Below the pieces are notes generated by a model. It did no database searches. It was given only the letters and a program-made list of their open reading frames with translations, and was not told the origin of the DNA. A DNA stretch of 64,000 nucleotides from Zoogloea sp. (GTDB taxonomy: Bacteria; Pseudomonadota; Gammaproteobacteria; Burkholderiales; Rhodocyclaceae): positions 140,108 through 204,107 of the forward strand of contig NZ_JAFLDT010000001.1 in assembly GCF_017302315.1 (NCBI RefSeq), given 5' to 3'. Shown in pieces: positions 49,907 to 60,601 of the stretch; position 1 is the stretch's first letter, and each line of letters starts with the position of its first letter. A program made the position numbers and the translations under genes.

Positions 49907-50637
49907 GCAGCCTCCGACACCAACTGGTGCAGTTCATGGGCAAGCATGCGTTCGTTCTTCACGAAGTAGCGGTGCAACTCACGCAATTTCATCATGCGCA
50001 CCTCCTCGTCCGCGATCACCGCCACCTGGGAGCGGGTCCGGGACAAGAGTAGCTGCAGGCCAAGAACACGCACATCCAGCTTCACGCTTCCGTCCAGAAG
50101 GCGCACCCATACCGGGTCTTCCAGATTCGGTACCCGGCTGAAGGCGGTTGGCGCCTGTGGCACGGCCGCCTCGGCAGGACTTGCAGACATCGGTACAGCA
50201 TCCGCCGCCCCCACGGCGTGACGGCCGTGGTCCAGGGCATAGCGATACCGCCATAGATCGGTCATGGGCAGGTCGAGAATGCTGCAAACCCCGCTCATCC
50301 CAACCCCCTCATTGAGCAGGGACAGGATCTGGCGATCGAGAGCACGGGTGAAGGGCATGCCGGCCTCACCGGCCCACGAGTGGCGCGGCAATTCGCTTCC
50401 CACCGGCACCCGCACGTGCACCTGGACCCTCCAGCCTCCGAAGCCGGTGTGCCGCCAGGTCGCCTCGGCACCCCCTTCCGCCACCCGTGGACGGCCCAGG
50501 CCGAACCAGCTACGAGGCGCCTCCACGCCAATCCAAACCGCCATGCAGCGGTTGAATTCGTCCACACGGCAGGCCTGGACGACCCAGGGTTCCTGCACCT
50601 GCAGCAACTGCTTCCACAACGCCAGCCCATCGACCAT
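49903..50637 (-). CDS. Domesticated ISL3-transposase N-domain protein
   Basis: A 244-aa protein from ATG 50637 with AGGAGG five bases upstream; the GTG at 50643 overlaps that ribosome site. Residues about 8-137 follow the N-terminal layout of ISL3 transposases: a QEPWVVQACRVDEFNRCMAV opening, then TWRHTGFGGWRVQVHVRVP, then SWAGEAGMPFTRALDRQILS and a helix-turn-helix-like VCSILDLPMTDLWRYRYALD. The zinc-ribbon cysteines of the transposase are missing, and no DDE catalytic domain follows. A unique C-terminal domain (168-244, DPVWVRLLDGSVKLDVRVLG; EVRMMKLRELHRYFVKNERM) replaces it. I infer a former transposase DNA-binding domain recruited as a regulator. It is translationally coupled to the FIST-like gene. 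Confidence 0.6.
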   Translation of the reverse strand: MVDGLALWKQLLQVQEPWVVQACRVDEFNRCMAVWIGVEAPRSWFGLGRPRVAEGGAEATWRHTGFGGWRVQVHVRVPVGSELPRHSWAGEAGMPFTRALDRQILSLLNEGVGMSGVCSILDLPMTDLWRYRYALDHGRHAVGAADAVPMSASPAEAAVPQAPTAFSRVPNLEDPVWVRLLDGSVKLDVRVLGLQLLLSRTRSQVAVIADEEVRMMKLRELHRYFVKNERMLAHELHQLVSEAA

Positions 50638-50650
50638 GCTCACCTCCTTC

Positions 50651-50676
50651 GGGAAACGCTCCCGACAGGGGGAGCG
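50651..50676 (-). terminator. Hairpin between the DUF934 gene and the ISL3-like gene
   Basis: Arms CGCTCCC (50657-50663) and GGGAGCG (50670-50676), then TTTCCC on the minus strand. A short terminator or attenuator between the sulfite reductase operon and the next pair. Confidence 0.55.
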
Positions 50677-50716
50677 CGACCCGAAAATGGCGCAAAGGCT
50701 GTGCCACCCGCTCAGT

Positions 50717-51274
50717 TCAGTCCCGCCCGTCGATGCGGCAGTGCATCATGTCCAGACTGTAAGCAGGTGTCACATCATGTCCCGCAGAGGCTGCTGCAAA
50801 TCGGGGCACGACGGGGCCGGGCCATGGCGAGCGCAGCCCACCGGCCAGGGCTGCCAGGGCGGCGGCCGGAGACTGATCGGCACGCAGACGGAAGCTGTCG
50901 AAGCCGCACTGGGCCATCAGGGCAAGCTGGTCCACCAGGACGTCGCCCACTGCTTGCAGCTCACCGCTGTAGCCATGGCGCCGCCTCAGCAGATGGGCCA
51001 GGGAGTAACCCCGGCCATCGGTGAATACCGGAAAGTGGATGGCGACCAGAGGGATGCCAGCCAACCAAGGCAACAATGTCTCGGGCGCGTCATCCGGGCC
51101 AAGCCACACGCCGGAGTGGAGTGGATCGAGGCGGGCCCGGTGGGCTGACCACACCGCCAGCGGCAGCACCAGGTGCTCGCCTGCCTCCAGCCTTTCAACG
51201 ACCCGGGGTAGGTCTCCTTCGATCCATTGCCAATGATCGTCAGCCACTTTCCCGTGGCGGATCAGCGTGCTCAT
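50717..51274 (-). CDS. DUF934 protein associated with sulfite reductase
   Basis: A 185-aa protein from ATG 51274, whose start overlaps the sulfite reductase stop (ATGA). The family features are LVLPLAVWSAHRARLD, GVWLGPDDAPETLLPWLAGI, VAIHFPVFTDGRGYSLAHLL and LMAQCGFDSFRLRADQ. DUF934 proteins occur next to cysI-like genes in many proteobacteria and are thought to serve assimilatory sulfate reduction; the biochemical role is not established. The longer ORF to 51487 lies in the reductase gene and is discarded. Confidence 0.9.
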   Translation of the reverse strand: MSTLIRHGKVADDHWQWIEGDLPRVVERLEAGEHLVLPLAVWSAHRARLDPLHSGVWLGPDDAPETLLPWLAGIPLVAIHFPVFTDGRGYSLAHLLRRRHGYSGELQAVGDVLVDQLALMAQCGFDSFRLRADQSPAAALAALAGGLRSPWPGPVVPRFAAASAGHDVTPAYSLDMMHCRIDGRD

Positions 51275-52929
51275 GCCGCCCCTCCATAGACCCGCGCCTT
51301 GAAGGCGTCCAGACCGACCCGTTCGAGCGCGTCGATGAAGGGCTCCCCCTCGTGCCGCACGCCGACATACACCTCGAGCAGATGCGCGATCACGTCCGGG
51401 ATCTGCCCTGCTGCAAAGGACGGGCCGATCACCCGGCCCAGCGCCGCCTGGCTGCCTTCCCGCCCGCCCAGGGTCACCTGGTACCACTCCTCGTTGTTCT
51501 TATCCACACCGAGAATACCGATGTGGCCAATGTGGTGGTGTCCGCAGGCATTCACGCAGCCCGACATGTTGAGCTCCAGCGGGCCCAAGTCGAACAGGTA
51601 GTCCAGATCGTCGAAGCGCTGCTGGATGGCCGCCGCCACCGGGATGGAGCGGGCATTGGCCAGGGAGCAGAAATCACCCCCCGGGCAACACACCAGATCG
51701 GTGAGCAGCCCGATGTTGGGCGTCGCCATGCCCAGGGCGCGGGCGCCTTCCCACAGGGCCGGCAGATCCCGGCGGGCCACGTGGGGCAGCACCAGGTTCT
51801 GCTCGTGACTGACGCGGATCTCGCCGGCGCTGAAGCGCTCCGCCAGCTCGGCGACCCCGTCCATCTGTTCGGCGGTGGCGTCGCCGGGAGGCACGCCGGT
51901 CTTCTTCAGGGACAGGGTCACGACCGCGTAGCCCGGCTCCCGGTGAGCCGAGGCATTGCGCTCGACCCAACGTGCAAAGGCGCGGCTGTCGGCCAGCGCT
52001 GTGAGGTGGCCCGGATCATCGGCCGCAGCAGGCGCATCGTCATGCCGGGCGAAGAAGGCTTCCATCTCCCGGAAAGTGGCGTCGCTAATGCAGCCCGGGC
52101 CACCCCGGGTCCATGCCCATTCGTCCTCCACCTCCCGGGTGAAGCCTTCCAGGGTGAGGTCCTTCACCAGAATCTTGATGCGCGCCTTGTACTTGTTGTC
52201 ACGCCGGCCATGGCGGTTATAAACCCGCAGGATGGCCTCGAAATAGTTGAGCAGCTCCTCCCGGGGCAGGAAGTCGCGCATGGAGCGCCCCACCATCGGG
52301 GTGCGCCCGAGGCCGCCGCCGACGCAGACCTCAAAGCCGATGCGGCCATCGTCAGCCACCCGGGCAATGGCGCCGATGTCATGGAAGCGTACCGCGGCCC
52401 GGTCTTCCGCCCCACCGGCAAAGGCGATCTTGAACTTGCGCGGCAGGAACAGGAACTCCGGCGCCAGGGTGGACCACTGGCGCACGATCTCGCAGTACGG
52501 CCGTGGATCAAACAGCTCATCCGCCGCCACGCCGGCAAAGGGGTCGGTGGTGATGTTGCGGATGCAGTTGCCCGAGGTCTGGATGGCGTGCATCTGCACG
52601 GTGGCCAGCTCGGCCAGGATGTCCGGCGCTTCCTCCAGGCGCACCCAGTTGAACTGGATGTTGCAGCGGGTGGTGAAGTGGCCGTAGCCCCGGTCGAAGC
52701 GGCGGGCGATGTCGGCGAGCGTGCGCAGCTGGTAGGCCGCCAGGGTGCCGTAGGGAATCGCCACCCGCAGCATGGGCGCATGGCGCTGCACGTAAAGGCC
52801 GTTCTGCAGCCGCAGGGGGCGGAACTCGTCCTCCCCGAGGCGCCCATCGAGAAAGCGGGTCATCTGGTCACGGAACTGGGCCACGCGGTCGTCCACCAGA
52901 CGCTGGTCGGCTTGCTTGTATCGGTACAT
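51271..52929 (-). CDS. cysI: Nitrite/sulfite reductase, hemoprotein (CysI type)
   Basis: Siroheme-[4Fe-4S] reductase of 552 aa with the duplicated ferredoxin-like/NIR-SIR layout. The first half has HFTTRCNIQFNWVRLEEAPD and TSGNCIRNITTDPFAG. The cluster-binding Cys residues are in CCPGGDFCSLANARSIPVAA and LNMSGCVNACGHHHIGHIGI. Neighbouring DUF934 and nearby sulfur genes favour sulfite over nitrite as substrate, although the sequence alone does not exclude nitrite. It starts 24 bases after ccoG and is coupled to DUF934. A very long antisense frame over this region is a shadow. Confidence 0.92.
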   Translation of the reverse strand: MYRYKQADQRLVDDRVAQFRDQMTRFLDGRLGEDEFRPLRLQNGLYVQRHAPMLRVAIPYGTLAAYQLRTLADIARRFDRGYGHFTTRCNIQFNWVRLEEAPDILAELATVQMHAIQTSGNCIRNITTDPFAGVAADELFDPRPYCEIVRQWSTLAPEFLFLPRKFKIAFAGGAEDRAAVRFHDIGAIARVADDGRIGFEVCVGGGLGRTPMVGRSMRDFLPREELLNYFEAILRVYNRHGRRDNKYKARIKILVKDLTLEGFTREVEDEWAWTRGGPGCISDATFREMEAFFARHDDAPAAADDPGHLTALADSRAFARWVERNASAHREPGYAVVTLSLKKTGVPPGDATAEQMDGVAELAERFSAGEIRVSHEQNLVLPHVARRDLPALWEGARALGMATPNIGLLTDLVCCPGGDFCSLANARSIPVAAAIQQRFDDLDYLFDLGPLELNMSGCVNACGHHHIGHIGILGVDKNNEEWYQVTLGGREGSQAALGRVIGPSFAAGQIPDVIAHLLEVYVGVRHEGEPFIDALERVGLDAFKARVYGGAA

Positions 52930-52953
52930 GGTGATCTCGGCAGTTCAGGTGGA

Positions 52954-54312
52954 TCAGGGAAGAACGAAGGTGCTCTTCTCGGTAACCCGGGTTGCCGGGT
53001 CGTCGGCGGCGCGCACCTGGAAGGTGATCGGCCGGGCGCCGGACAGGCCGCCGTCTGCCGGCGCAGCCACCGTCACCTGCACGGCGCGGATGCTGCCGGC
53101 CTCGCCGGCGAAGCGCCGGGCGCCGACCAGCTCGATGCCCGGCAGGCCGCTGACCTCCACCTCGAAGTCCCGTGGCATCTCGGCCAGGTTGGCCAGCTTG
53201 AGGGTGTAGGCGTTCTCGATGCGGCCATCGGTGGCCTCCCGGGCCAGGCTGCCCCGGTCGCGCAGCACGTCCACCAGCAGCAGCGAGCGCTGGGTCGCCG
53301 TCCATGCACCGAGGGCCACGAAGACGCCTATCAAGCCGCCATACACCGCCAGGCGCGGGCGCCCGCCGCGGCGCGGCATCCCCGCCAGCTCCTGCTCCGA
53401 GGCAAAGCGGATCAGGCCCAGGGGCTTGGCCACGCGGGTCATCACCTCGTCACAGGCATCCACGCACAGGCCGCAGTTGATGCACTGGTACTGGAGCCCG
53501 TCGCGGATGTCGATGCCGGTGGGGCACACCTGCACGCAAATGCCACAGTCGATGCAGTCGCCACCGCCCTTGCCCTTGCGGGGTTCGCCGCGTGTGGCGT
53601 CGTAGCTCACCGTCCGGGTGTTCGCGTCAAACATCACCCCCTGGAAGCGGGAGTAAGGGCACATGTGCTGGCACACCGCCTCCCGGGCAAACCCGGCTTG
53701 GAGGTAGGTGAACAACGCGTAGAACAGCACCCAGAAGCCCTCCCAGTGCCCCACGCTCCAGCCCACCAGGGCCGGCAGCAGCTCGCGGATCGGGGTGAAG
53801 TAGCCCACGAAGGTGATGCCCGTCCACCCGGCAAACAGCAGCCACAGGCCATGCTTGGCCGCCTTCAGGCCCAGCTTGCGCGGCCCCAGGGGTGCCTGGT
53901 CGAGGCGCAGGCGGGCCAGGTGATCGCCCTCCACGCGGGTCTCGATCCACATGAAAATGGAGGTGTATACCGTCTGCGGGCAGGCGAACCCGCAGAACAA
54001 CCGCCCCGCCAGAGCCGTGACCAGAAACAGGCCGGTGGCCGCCAGGATCAGGGCGATGGCCAGCAGCAGCGCGTCCTGGGGCCACAGCACCAGGCCGAAG
54101 AGGTGGAATTTTTCGTGGGGGATATCGAACCACAGGGCTTGGCGTCCGTCCCACTGGAGCCAGCAGGCCCCGTAGAAGATGATCTGGGTGAGCCACACCA
54201 TGCCCCAGCGGAGCGTGTTGAAACGGCCACTCACCTCGCGGGCGTGGATCTTCCCCTTCTTGCGGTACAACTCGAGTCTGGCTTCGCGGACCTTGCTGAC
54301 AGGCTTGTTCAT
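52954..54312 (-). CDS. ccoG: CcoG (FixG/RdxA) cytochrome c oxidase accessory protein
   Basis: Membrane iron-sulfur protein of 452 aa from ATG 54312, with AGGAGG nine bases upstream. About five TM helices include RWGMVWLTQIIFYGACWLQW and a helix near residues 75-95, followed by the signature FCGFACPQTVYTSIFMWIE. Two ferredoxin-type clusters follow (GDCIDCGICVQVCPTGIDIR and CINCGLCVDACDEVM). A C-terminal periplasmic Ig-like domain (about 345-452) ends with RVTEKSTFVLP. The family is a Cu(II) reductase needed for cbb3 oxidase assembly. No ccoNOPQ is in the window; instead it lies directly upstream of cysI. Confidence 0.93.
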   Translation of the reverse strand: MNKPVSKVREARLELYRKKGKIHAREVSGRFNTLRWGMVWLTQIIFYGACWLQWDGRQALWFDIPHEKFHLFGLVLWPQDALLLAIALILAATGLFLVTALAGRLFCGFACPQTVYTSIFMWIETRVEGDHLARLRLDQAPLGPRKLGLKAAKHGLWLLFAGWTGITFVGYFTPIRELLPALVGWSVGHWEGFWVLFYALFTYLQAGFAREAVCQHMCPYSRFQGVMFDANTRTVSYDATRGEPRKGKGGGDCIDCGICVQVCPTGIDIRDGLQYQCINCGLCVDACDEVMTRVAKPLGLIRFASEQELAGMPRRGGRPRLAVYGGLIGVFVALGAWTATQRSLLLVDVLRDRGSLAREATDGRIENAYTLKLANLAEMPRDFEVEVSGLPGIELVGARRFAGEAGSIRAVQVTVAAPADGGLSGARPITFQVRAADDPATRVTEKSTFVLP

Positions 54313-54397
54313 TCGGGCATTCCTCCTGGAGCAGGAGTAGATCACCCGGACGAAAATGGAAACAGATTCAGCCTGCTTTGTTTTCAATAGGCACAGA

Positions 54398-55828
54398 TTA
54401 AGCGCTTGCGGACGCGCGTGCCTGCTCGCTGACCCAGCGCCCCAGACTGGCTACGGCATCCCGGACCCGCGCATCAAAGGGATGGCCGAAATTGAGCCGG
54501 ATGCAGTGGCCGAACTCCCGCTTGGCCGAGAAGATCGGCCCCGGAGCAAGGCTGATGCCCTGGGCCAGAGCCTGGCGGTGCAGCGCCAGGGCGTCCACCT
54601 GTCGAGGCAGCTCGACCCACAGGAAGTAGCCGCCCTCGGGCCGGGCCAGGCGCGTGCCCGGAGGGAAGTGCGCTTCCACCGCTTCGACCAGCGCCGCCTC
54701 GTGGGCCGCCAGGGTGCGCCGCAGATGGCGCAGGTGGTTCTCATAGCCGCCCTGCTTCAGGTAGTCGGCCAGGGCGATCTGCACCGGCACCGTGGTGGCG
54801 AGGCTGGTGGACAGCTTCTGGCGCTGGATCAGGCCGGCGTAGCGCCCCGCCGCCACCCAGCCGATGCGGTAGCCCGGCGCCAGGCACTTGGAGAAGGACG
54901 ATACGTGCATCACCCGTCCGTTGGGGTCCACGGCCTTGCTGCACAGGGGCGGCCCGGCGCCAAAGTACAGCTCGGCATACACGTCGTCCTCGATCAGCGG
55001 CACCTCGTGGCGGTCGAGGAGTTCGATCAGCGCCTGGCGCCGACCGTCGGGCACCCGGCTGCCGGTGGGGTTGGCGTAGTTGAGCATCAGCAGGCAGGCC
55101 TTCACCGGATGATGGCGCAGGGCATCCTCCAGGGCGGCCAGGTTGACGCCCTCCCGGGGGTGGCTGGGGATCTCGATGACCTTTAGCCCCAGGCGCTCGC
55201 TGGCCTGCAGGCCGGCGTAAAAGGTCGGCGATTCGATGGCGATCAGGTCGCCCGGGCGGGTCACCGCCTGCAGGCACAGGTTGAGCCCCTCCATGGCCCC
55301 GGAGGTGACCACGATCTCCTGGGGCGACACCCGGGCCCCCTGGGCCAGGTAGCGCAGGGACAGCTGGCGGCGCAGCTCGTCGTTGCCCGGCGGCAGATCG
55401 TTGACCGTCGACAAGGGGTCCAGATGCCGTGCCGCGGCCGCCAGGAAACGCCCCAGCTTGTCCAGGGGAAACAGCCGCGGGCTCGGAAAGCTCGAGCCCA
55501 GCGGCACCACGGCCGGATCCTTGACGCTGTCGAGGATCTCGAAAATGAAGTCACTGACGTCCAGGGCCGTGGAATGACCCACCGGGCGGCTCATCTCCGG
55601 CTCGGGCAGGCGCTGCCCCAGCCGGGCGCGGACGAAATAGCCGGACTTGGGTCTTGCCTCGATCAGGCCCCGGCTCTCCAGCAGGTGATAGGCCTGGGTG
55701 ACCGTCACCGGCGCGATGCTGTGGATGCGGCAGCTCTGGCGCACCGATGGCAGACGGTCACCGGGGCGCAGCACGCCCTCGGCAATCAGCCGGGCAGTGT
55801 CGTCGGCAAGGGTCTGGTAAAGACTCAT
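54398..55828 (-). CDS. MocR-type PLP-dependent GntR-family regulator
   Basis: A 476-aa regulator fusing an N-terminal GntR winged helix (residues about 5-75: PGDRLPSVRQSCRIHSIAPV; ESRGLIEARPKSGYFV) to a fold-type I aminotransferase domain (about 115-470). The PLP lysine is in VSSFSKCLAPGYRIGWVAAG, and the ANPTG motif appears as NYANPTGSRVPDG. Such proteins control amino-acid or vitamin genes in response to PLP adducts. It starts at ATG 55828; the ORF open to 55864 runs into the upstream terminator. Its target is unknown, and the codirectional ccoG after 85 bases is a candidate. Confidence 0.9.
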   Translation of the reverse strand: MSLYQTLADDTARLIAEGVLRPGDRLPSVRQSCRIHSIAPVTVTQAYHLLESRGLIEARPKSGYFVRARLGQRLPEPEMSRPVGHSTALDVSDFIFEILDSVKDPAVVPLGSSFPSPRLFPLDKLGRFLAAAARHLDPLSTVNDLPPGNDELRRQLSLRYLAQGARVSPQEIVVTSGAMEGLNLCLQAVTRPGDLIAIESPTFYAGLQASERLGLKVIEIPSHPREGVNLAALEDALRHHPVKACLLMLNYANPTGSRVPDGRRQALIELLDRHEVPLIEDDVYAELYFGAGPPLCSKAVDPNGRVMHVSSFSKCLAPGYRIGWVAAGRYAGLIQRQKLSTSLATTVPVQIALADYLKQGGYENHLRHLRRTLAAHEAALVEAVEAHFPPGTRLARPEGGYFLWVELPRQVDALALHRQALAQGISLAPGPIFSAKREFGHCIRLNFGHPFDARVRDAVASLGRWVSEQARASASA

Positions 55829-55870
55829 GGGGGGCGATGGTAGCAGCCCCTGCCGCCGGGCCACTCCAAA

Positions 55871-55898
55871 AAGAAAAGGCCGGGGAGCCCCGGCCTTT
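55871..55898 (-). terminator. Terminator after the OmpA-like gene
   Basis: GGCCGGGG/CCCCGGCC arms (55878-55885 and 55888-55895), then TTTTCTTTTT on the minus strand. A textbook intrinsic terminator. Confidence 0.9.
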
Positions 55899-55920
55899 CT
55901 GGCAGTGCGCGGTGTTCTGC

Positions 55921-56403
55921 TTACTGCACGCGCACTTCCACGCGACGGGCCTCGGCGGCATCGGTGCCACCCAGGGTCACGGCGGGCTTGCGCATGGCCA
56001 CCTTGTCGGCCGGCACGCCGGCAGTGATCAGGGCATCCTTGAGGGCCACGGCACGGGCCTTGGCCACTTCGGCGTTGATGGCTGCGCCACCGGTTTCGTC
56101 GTGGTAGCCGGAGATCAGCACAATTTTGCTGGAATCTTCCTGCAGCTTGGCGATGACCTTGGCCACTTCGTCAGCCGCGTTGGCGGGCAGGTCGGCCTTG
56201 CCGGAATCGAAGTAGAGCTTGACCAAGGCCTCACCAACTTCGGCAATCTCGGGCACTTCGGCCATAGCGGCAACCGGAGCAGCCTTGGTATTAGTCTGGC
56301 CGGTAACGTAAACGGTCAGGCCGATTACCAGGCCGATCACCAGGGCGATGATACCGAACAGAATGCCCAGTACGAGGTTCTGGTTGTCGTCGTCTTCTTG
56401 CAT
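55921..56403 (-). CDS. OmpA-family peptidoglycan-binding protein with N-terminal membrane anchor
   Basis: A 160-aa protein. The N-terminus is acidic (MQEDDDNQN), followed by an uncleaved TM helix (LVLGILFGIIALVIGLVIGL), and then a C-terminal OmpA-like domain (about 60-160: VKLYFDSGKADLPANAADEV; KIVLISGYHDETGGAAINAE; ARAVALKDALITAGV). It should be an inner-membrane protein with its domain in the periplasm. An inverted repeat CAAGGTT/AACCTTG lies at 56424-56444, just upstream of the AAAGGA ribosome site, and may be an operator. It is a single gene between clpB and mocR, closed by a terminator. Confidence 0.88.
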   Translation of the reverse strand: MQEDDDNQNLVLGILFGIIALVIGLVIGLTVYVTGQTNTKAAPVAAMAEVPEIAEVGEALVKLYFDSGKADLPANAADEVAKVIAKLQEDSSKIVLISGYHDETGGAAINAEVAKARAVALKDALITAGVPADKVAMRKPAVTLGGTDAAEARRVEVRVQ

Positions 56404-56529
56404 CGAAAAATTCCTTTCTTGGTCAAGGTTGAAATCAAACCTTGCAAGTATATCGGCTTATCCGGGCGTACTTCGAAGGATGCGAGAAGGAAAGGTTAAA
56501 AAGCTATTCCTGAAGACAGCGCTCACTGT

Positions 56530-56570
56530 ACAGGGGCCGGTGCCACCATAAATCTGGCACCAGCCCCTGT
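56530..56570 (-). terminator. Long imperfect hairpin after clpB
   Basis: Outer arms ACAGGGGC (56530-56537) and GCCCCTGT (56563-56570), inner arms GGTGCCA (56539-56545) and TGGCACC (56555-56561). It begins two bases after the clpB stop. No T tract follows on the minus strand, so it may be an mRNA-stabilising end rather than a simple terminator. Confidence 0.55.
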
Positions 56571-56572
56571 CA

Positions 56573-59152
<2,580 letters not shown>

Positions 59153-59179
59153 AGGGCCTCCGGATTCTGGTCTGAGGCC

Positions 59180-59208
59180 TACATGGGGGATAAAACGGGG
59201 CTTTCAAG
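59180..59208 (-). promoter_or_regulatory. Sigma-32 promoter of clpB
   Basis: On the minus strand the -35 element is CTTGAAA (59208-59202) and the -10 element is CCCCATGTA (59188-59180), with a 13-base spacer. Both elements match the RpoH consensus exactly. The -10 element ends 27 bases before the clpB ATG. Confidence 0.9.
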
Positions 59209-59377
59209 TCGAAGACCGCGAATGCAGCAGGGGCATTTGCCGGTCCGGCAGGCGGCATACGCAAATGTCCTTAACGAAAGTATGATGCGGGGCTTCCCGA
59301 CAACAACAGGGGCATCCGCCAGCCCCACCGCCATCGCCCGCCAGACCCGGGCACCCGGCCCCCAAAGAGACGAAACA

Positions 59378-60508
59378 ATGACAAGAGTCCGCAGCGCCCT
59401 GCTCCGTGCAGGCATGCTGGGTGCCAGCCTGGCCTTCGCCCAGGCCGCCCCCGCCGCAGGCGAGATCGCCCTCGCCCACGTCGCCCCCCTCAGCGGCCCC
59501 GTCACCCGGGAAGCCAGCGAATACAACGCCGGCATCCGCCTGGCCCTGAAAGCCGCCAACGCCGCCGTCGGCATCCACGGCAAGCAGCTAGTGCTGCGCA
59601 ACCTGGACGACGAATACAAGGCCGACACCGCCCTCGCCCGCTTCCGCGAAGCCGCCGCGTCCGACGCCCTGGCCGCGCTGATGACCGTCGGCTCCCCGGC
59701 CATGACGCGCCTGCTGGCCGAACAGTTTCCCGAAACCCAGAAGTTTCCGGTCATCGGCGTGATCCCCGGCGCCGCCCCCCTGCGCACCCCCGTCAATCCC
59801 TATGTCTACCACGTGCGCGCCGGCGACCTGGAGCAGTACCGCAAGCTCGCCGAGCACGCCACCACCACCGGCCAGCAGCGCGTCGCCGTGGTCTATGCCA
59901 ACATCCCCTTCGGCATCGCCGGCCTGAACACCCTCGAATCCCTGTTTCGCGGCAAATCCCAGCAGATCGTCGCCCGGGTCGCCCTGCCCATGGGCGGCAA
60001 GGCCGACCTCCCCGGCGCCGTCAAAACCCTGACCGCCGCCAAACCGGACATCGTTTACATGGTGATCCCGGCCCAGCTGGCCGGGGAGTTTCTCAAGGCC
60101 TACCGGAACGGCAGCGGCGGCCTGCCCGCCCAGCTCGCCACCGTTTCATACGGCAACGCCGAGACCCTGTGCCAGGTGGCCGGCGAAGAAGCCGCCCGCG
60201 GCGTGGTCATCGCCCAGGTCATGCCCAACCTCGGCAACAGCGCCATTCCGGTGGTGCGGCGCTTCCACGAAGACATGACCAAATTCGGCGAGCCCGGCAC
60301 CCGGCCGAGCATCTTCCACCTGGAAGCCTACGTCACCACCCGCGTCGTCCTCGAAGCCATCCGCCGCGCCGGTCCCGCCCCCACCCGCCCCAAACTCGTC
60401 CAGGCCCTCGACGGACTCGAGAGCTACGACGTGGGCGGCTACACAGTGGACTTCTCCCCCCCTCCCGGCACACGGGATCGAGCTTTGTGGGGCGGGGGTG
60501 CAGGCTGA
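59378..60508 (+). CDS. ABC transporter substrate-binding protein with altered C-terminus
   Basis: Orphan Peripla_BP_6 protein, 376 aa from ATG 59378, with a signal peptide ending near AQAAPAAGEI. Blocks parallel the protein at 10092-11246: ALAHVAPLSGPVTREASEYN, GAAPLRTPVNPYVYHVRAGD and VVIAQVMPNLGNSAIPVVRR. After YTVDFSPP the reading frame leaves the family pattern, ending PGTRDRALWGGGAG. The +1 frame across the same bases reads SRHTGSSFVGRGC, like SHNGSRFVDLTVLGRD of the paralogue. The shift falls in a run of seven C at 60456-60462, so this end is probably frameshifted or decayed. No transporter genes are adjacent. An in-frame extension back to 58070 runs antisense to clpB and is spurious. 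Confidence 0.8.
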   Translation: MTRVRSALLRAGMLGASLAFAQAAPAAGEIALAHVAPLSGPVTREASEYNAGIRLALKAANAAVGIHGKQLVLRNLDDEYKADTALARFREAAASDALAALMTVGSPAMTRLLAEQFPETQKFPVIGVIPGAAPLRTPVNPYVYHVRAGDLEQYRKLAEHATTTGQQRVAVVYANIPFGIAGLNTLESLFRGKSQQIVARVALPMGGKADLPGAVKTLTAAKPDIVYMVIPAQLAGEFLKAYRNGSGGLPAQLATVSYGNAETLCQVAGEEAARGVVIAQVMPNLGNSAIPVVRRFHEDMTKFGEPGTRPSIFHLEAYVTTRVVLEAIRRAGPAPTRPKLVQALDGLESYDVGGYTVDFSPPPGTRDRALWGGGAG

Positions 60509-60601
60509 TGTTCTGATTTCCGTAAATACTCTTTCAGGCAGCGTTTGGCCGCTGAAACTGCTCCCCCCGCAGACAACCTAACCTTATGCTCGTGGCCATG
60601 G

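Noticed and set aside
51076-54390. A 1104-codon open frame on the plus strand antisense to DUF934, cysI and ccoG
   Set aside because: It mirrors three well-supported minus-strand genes. Long antisense frames are expected in GC-rich coding DNA with strong third-position bias, and its translation shows no recognisable domain.
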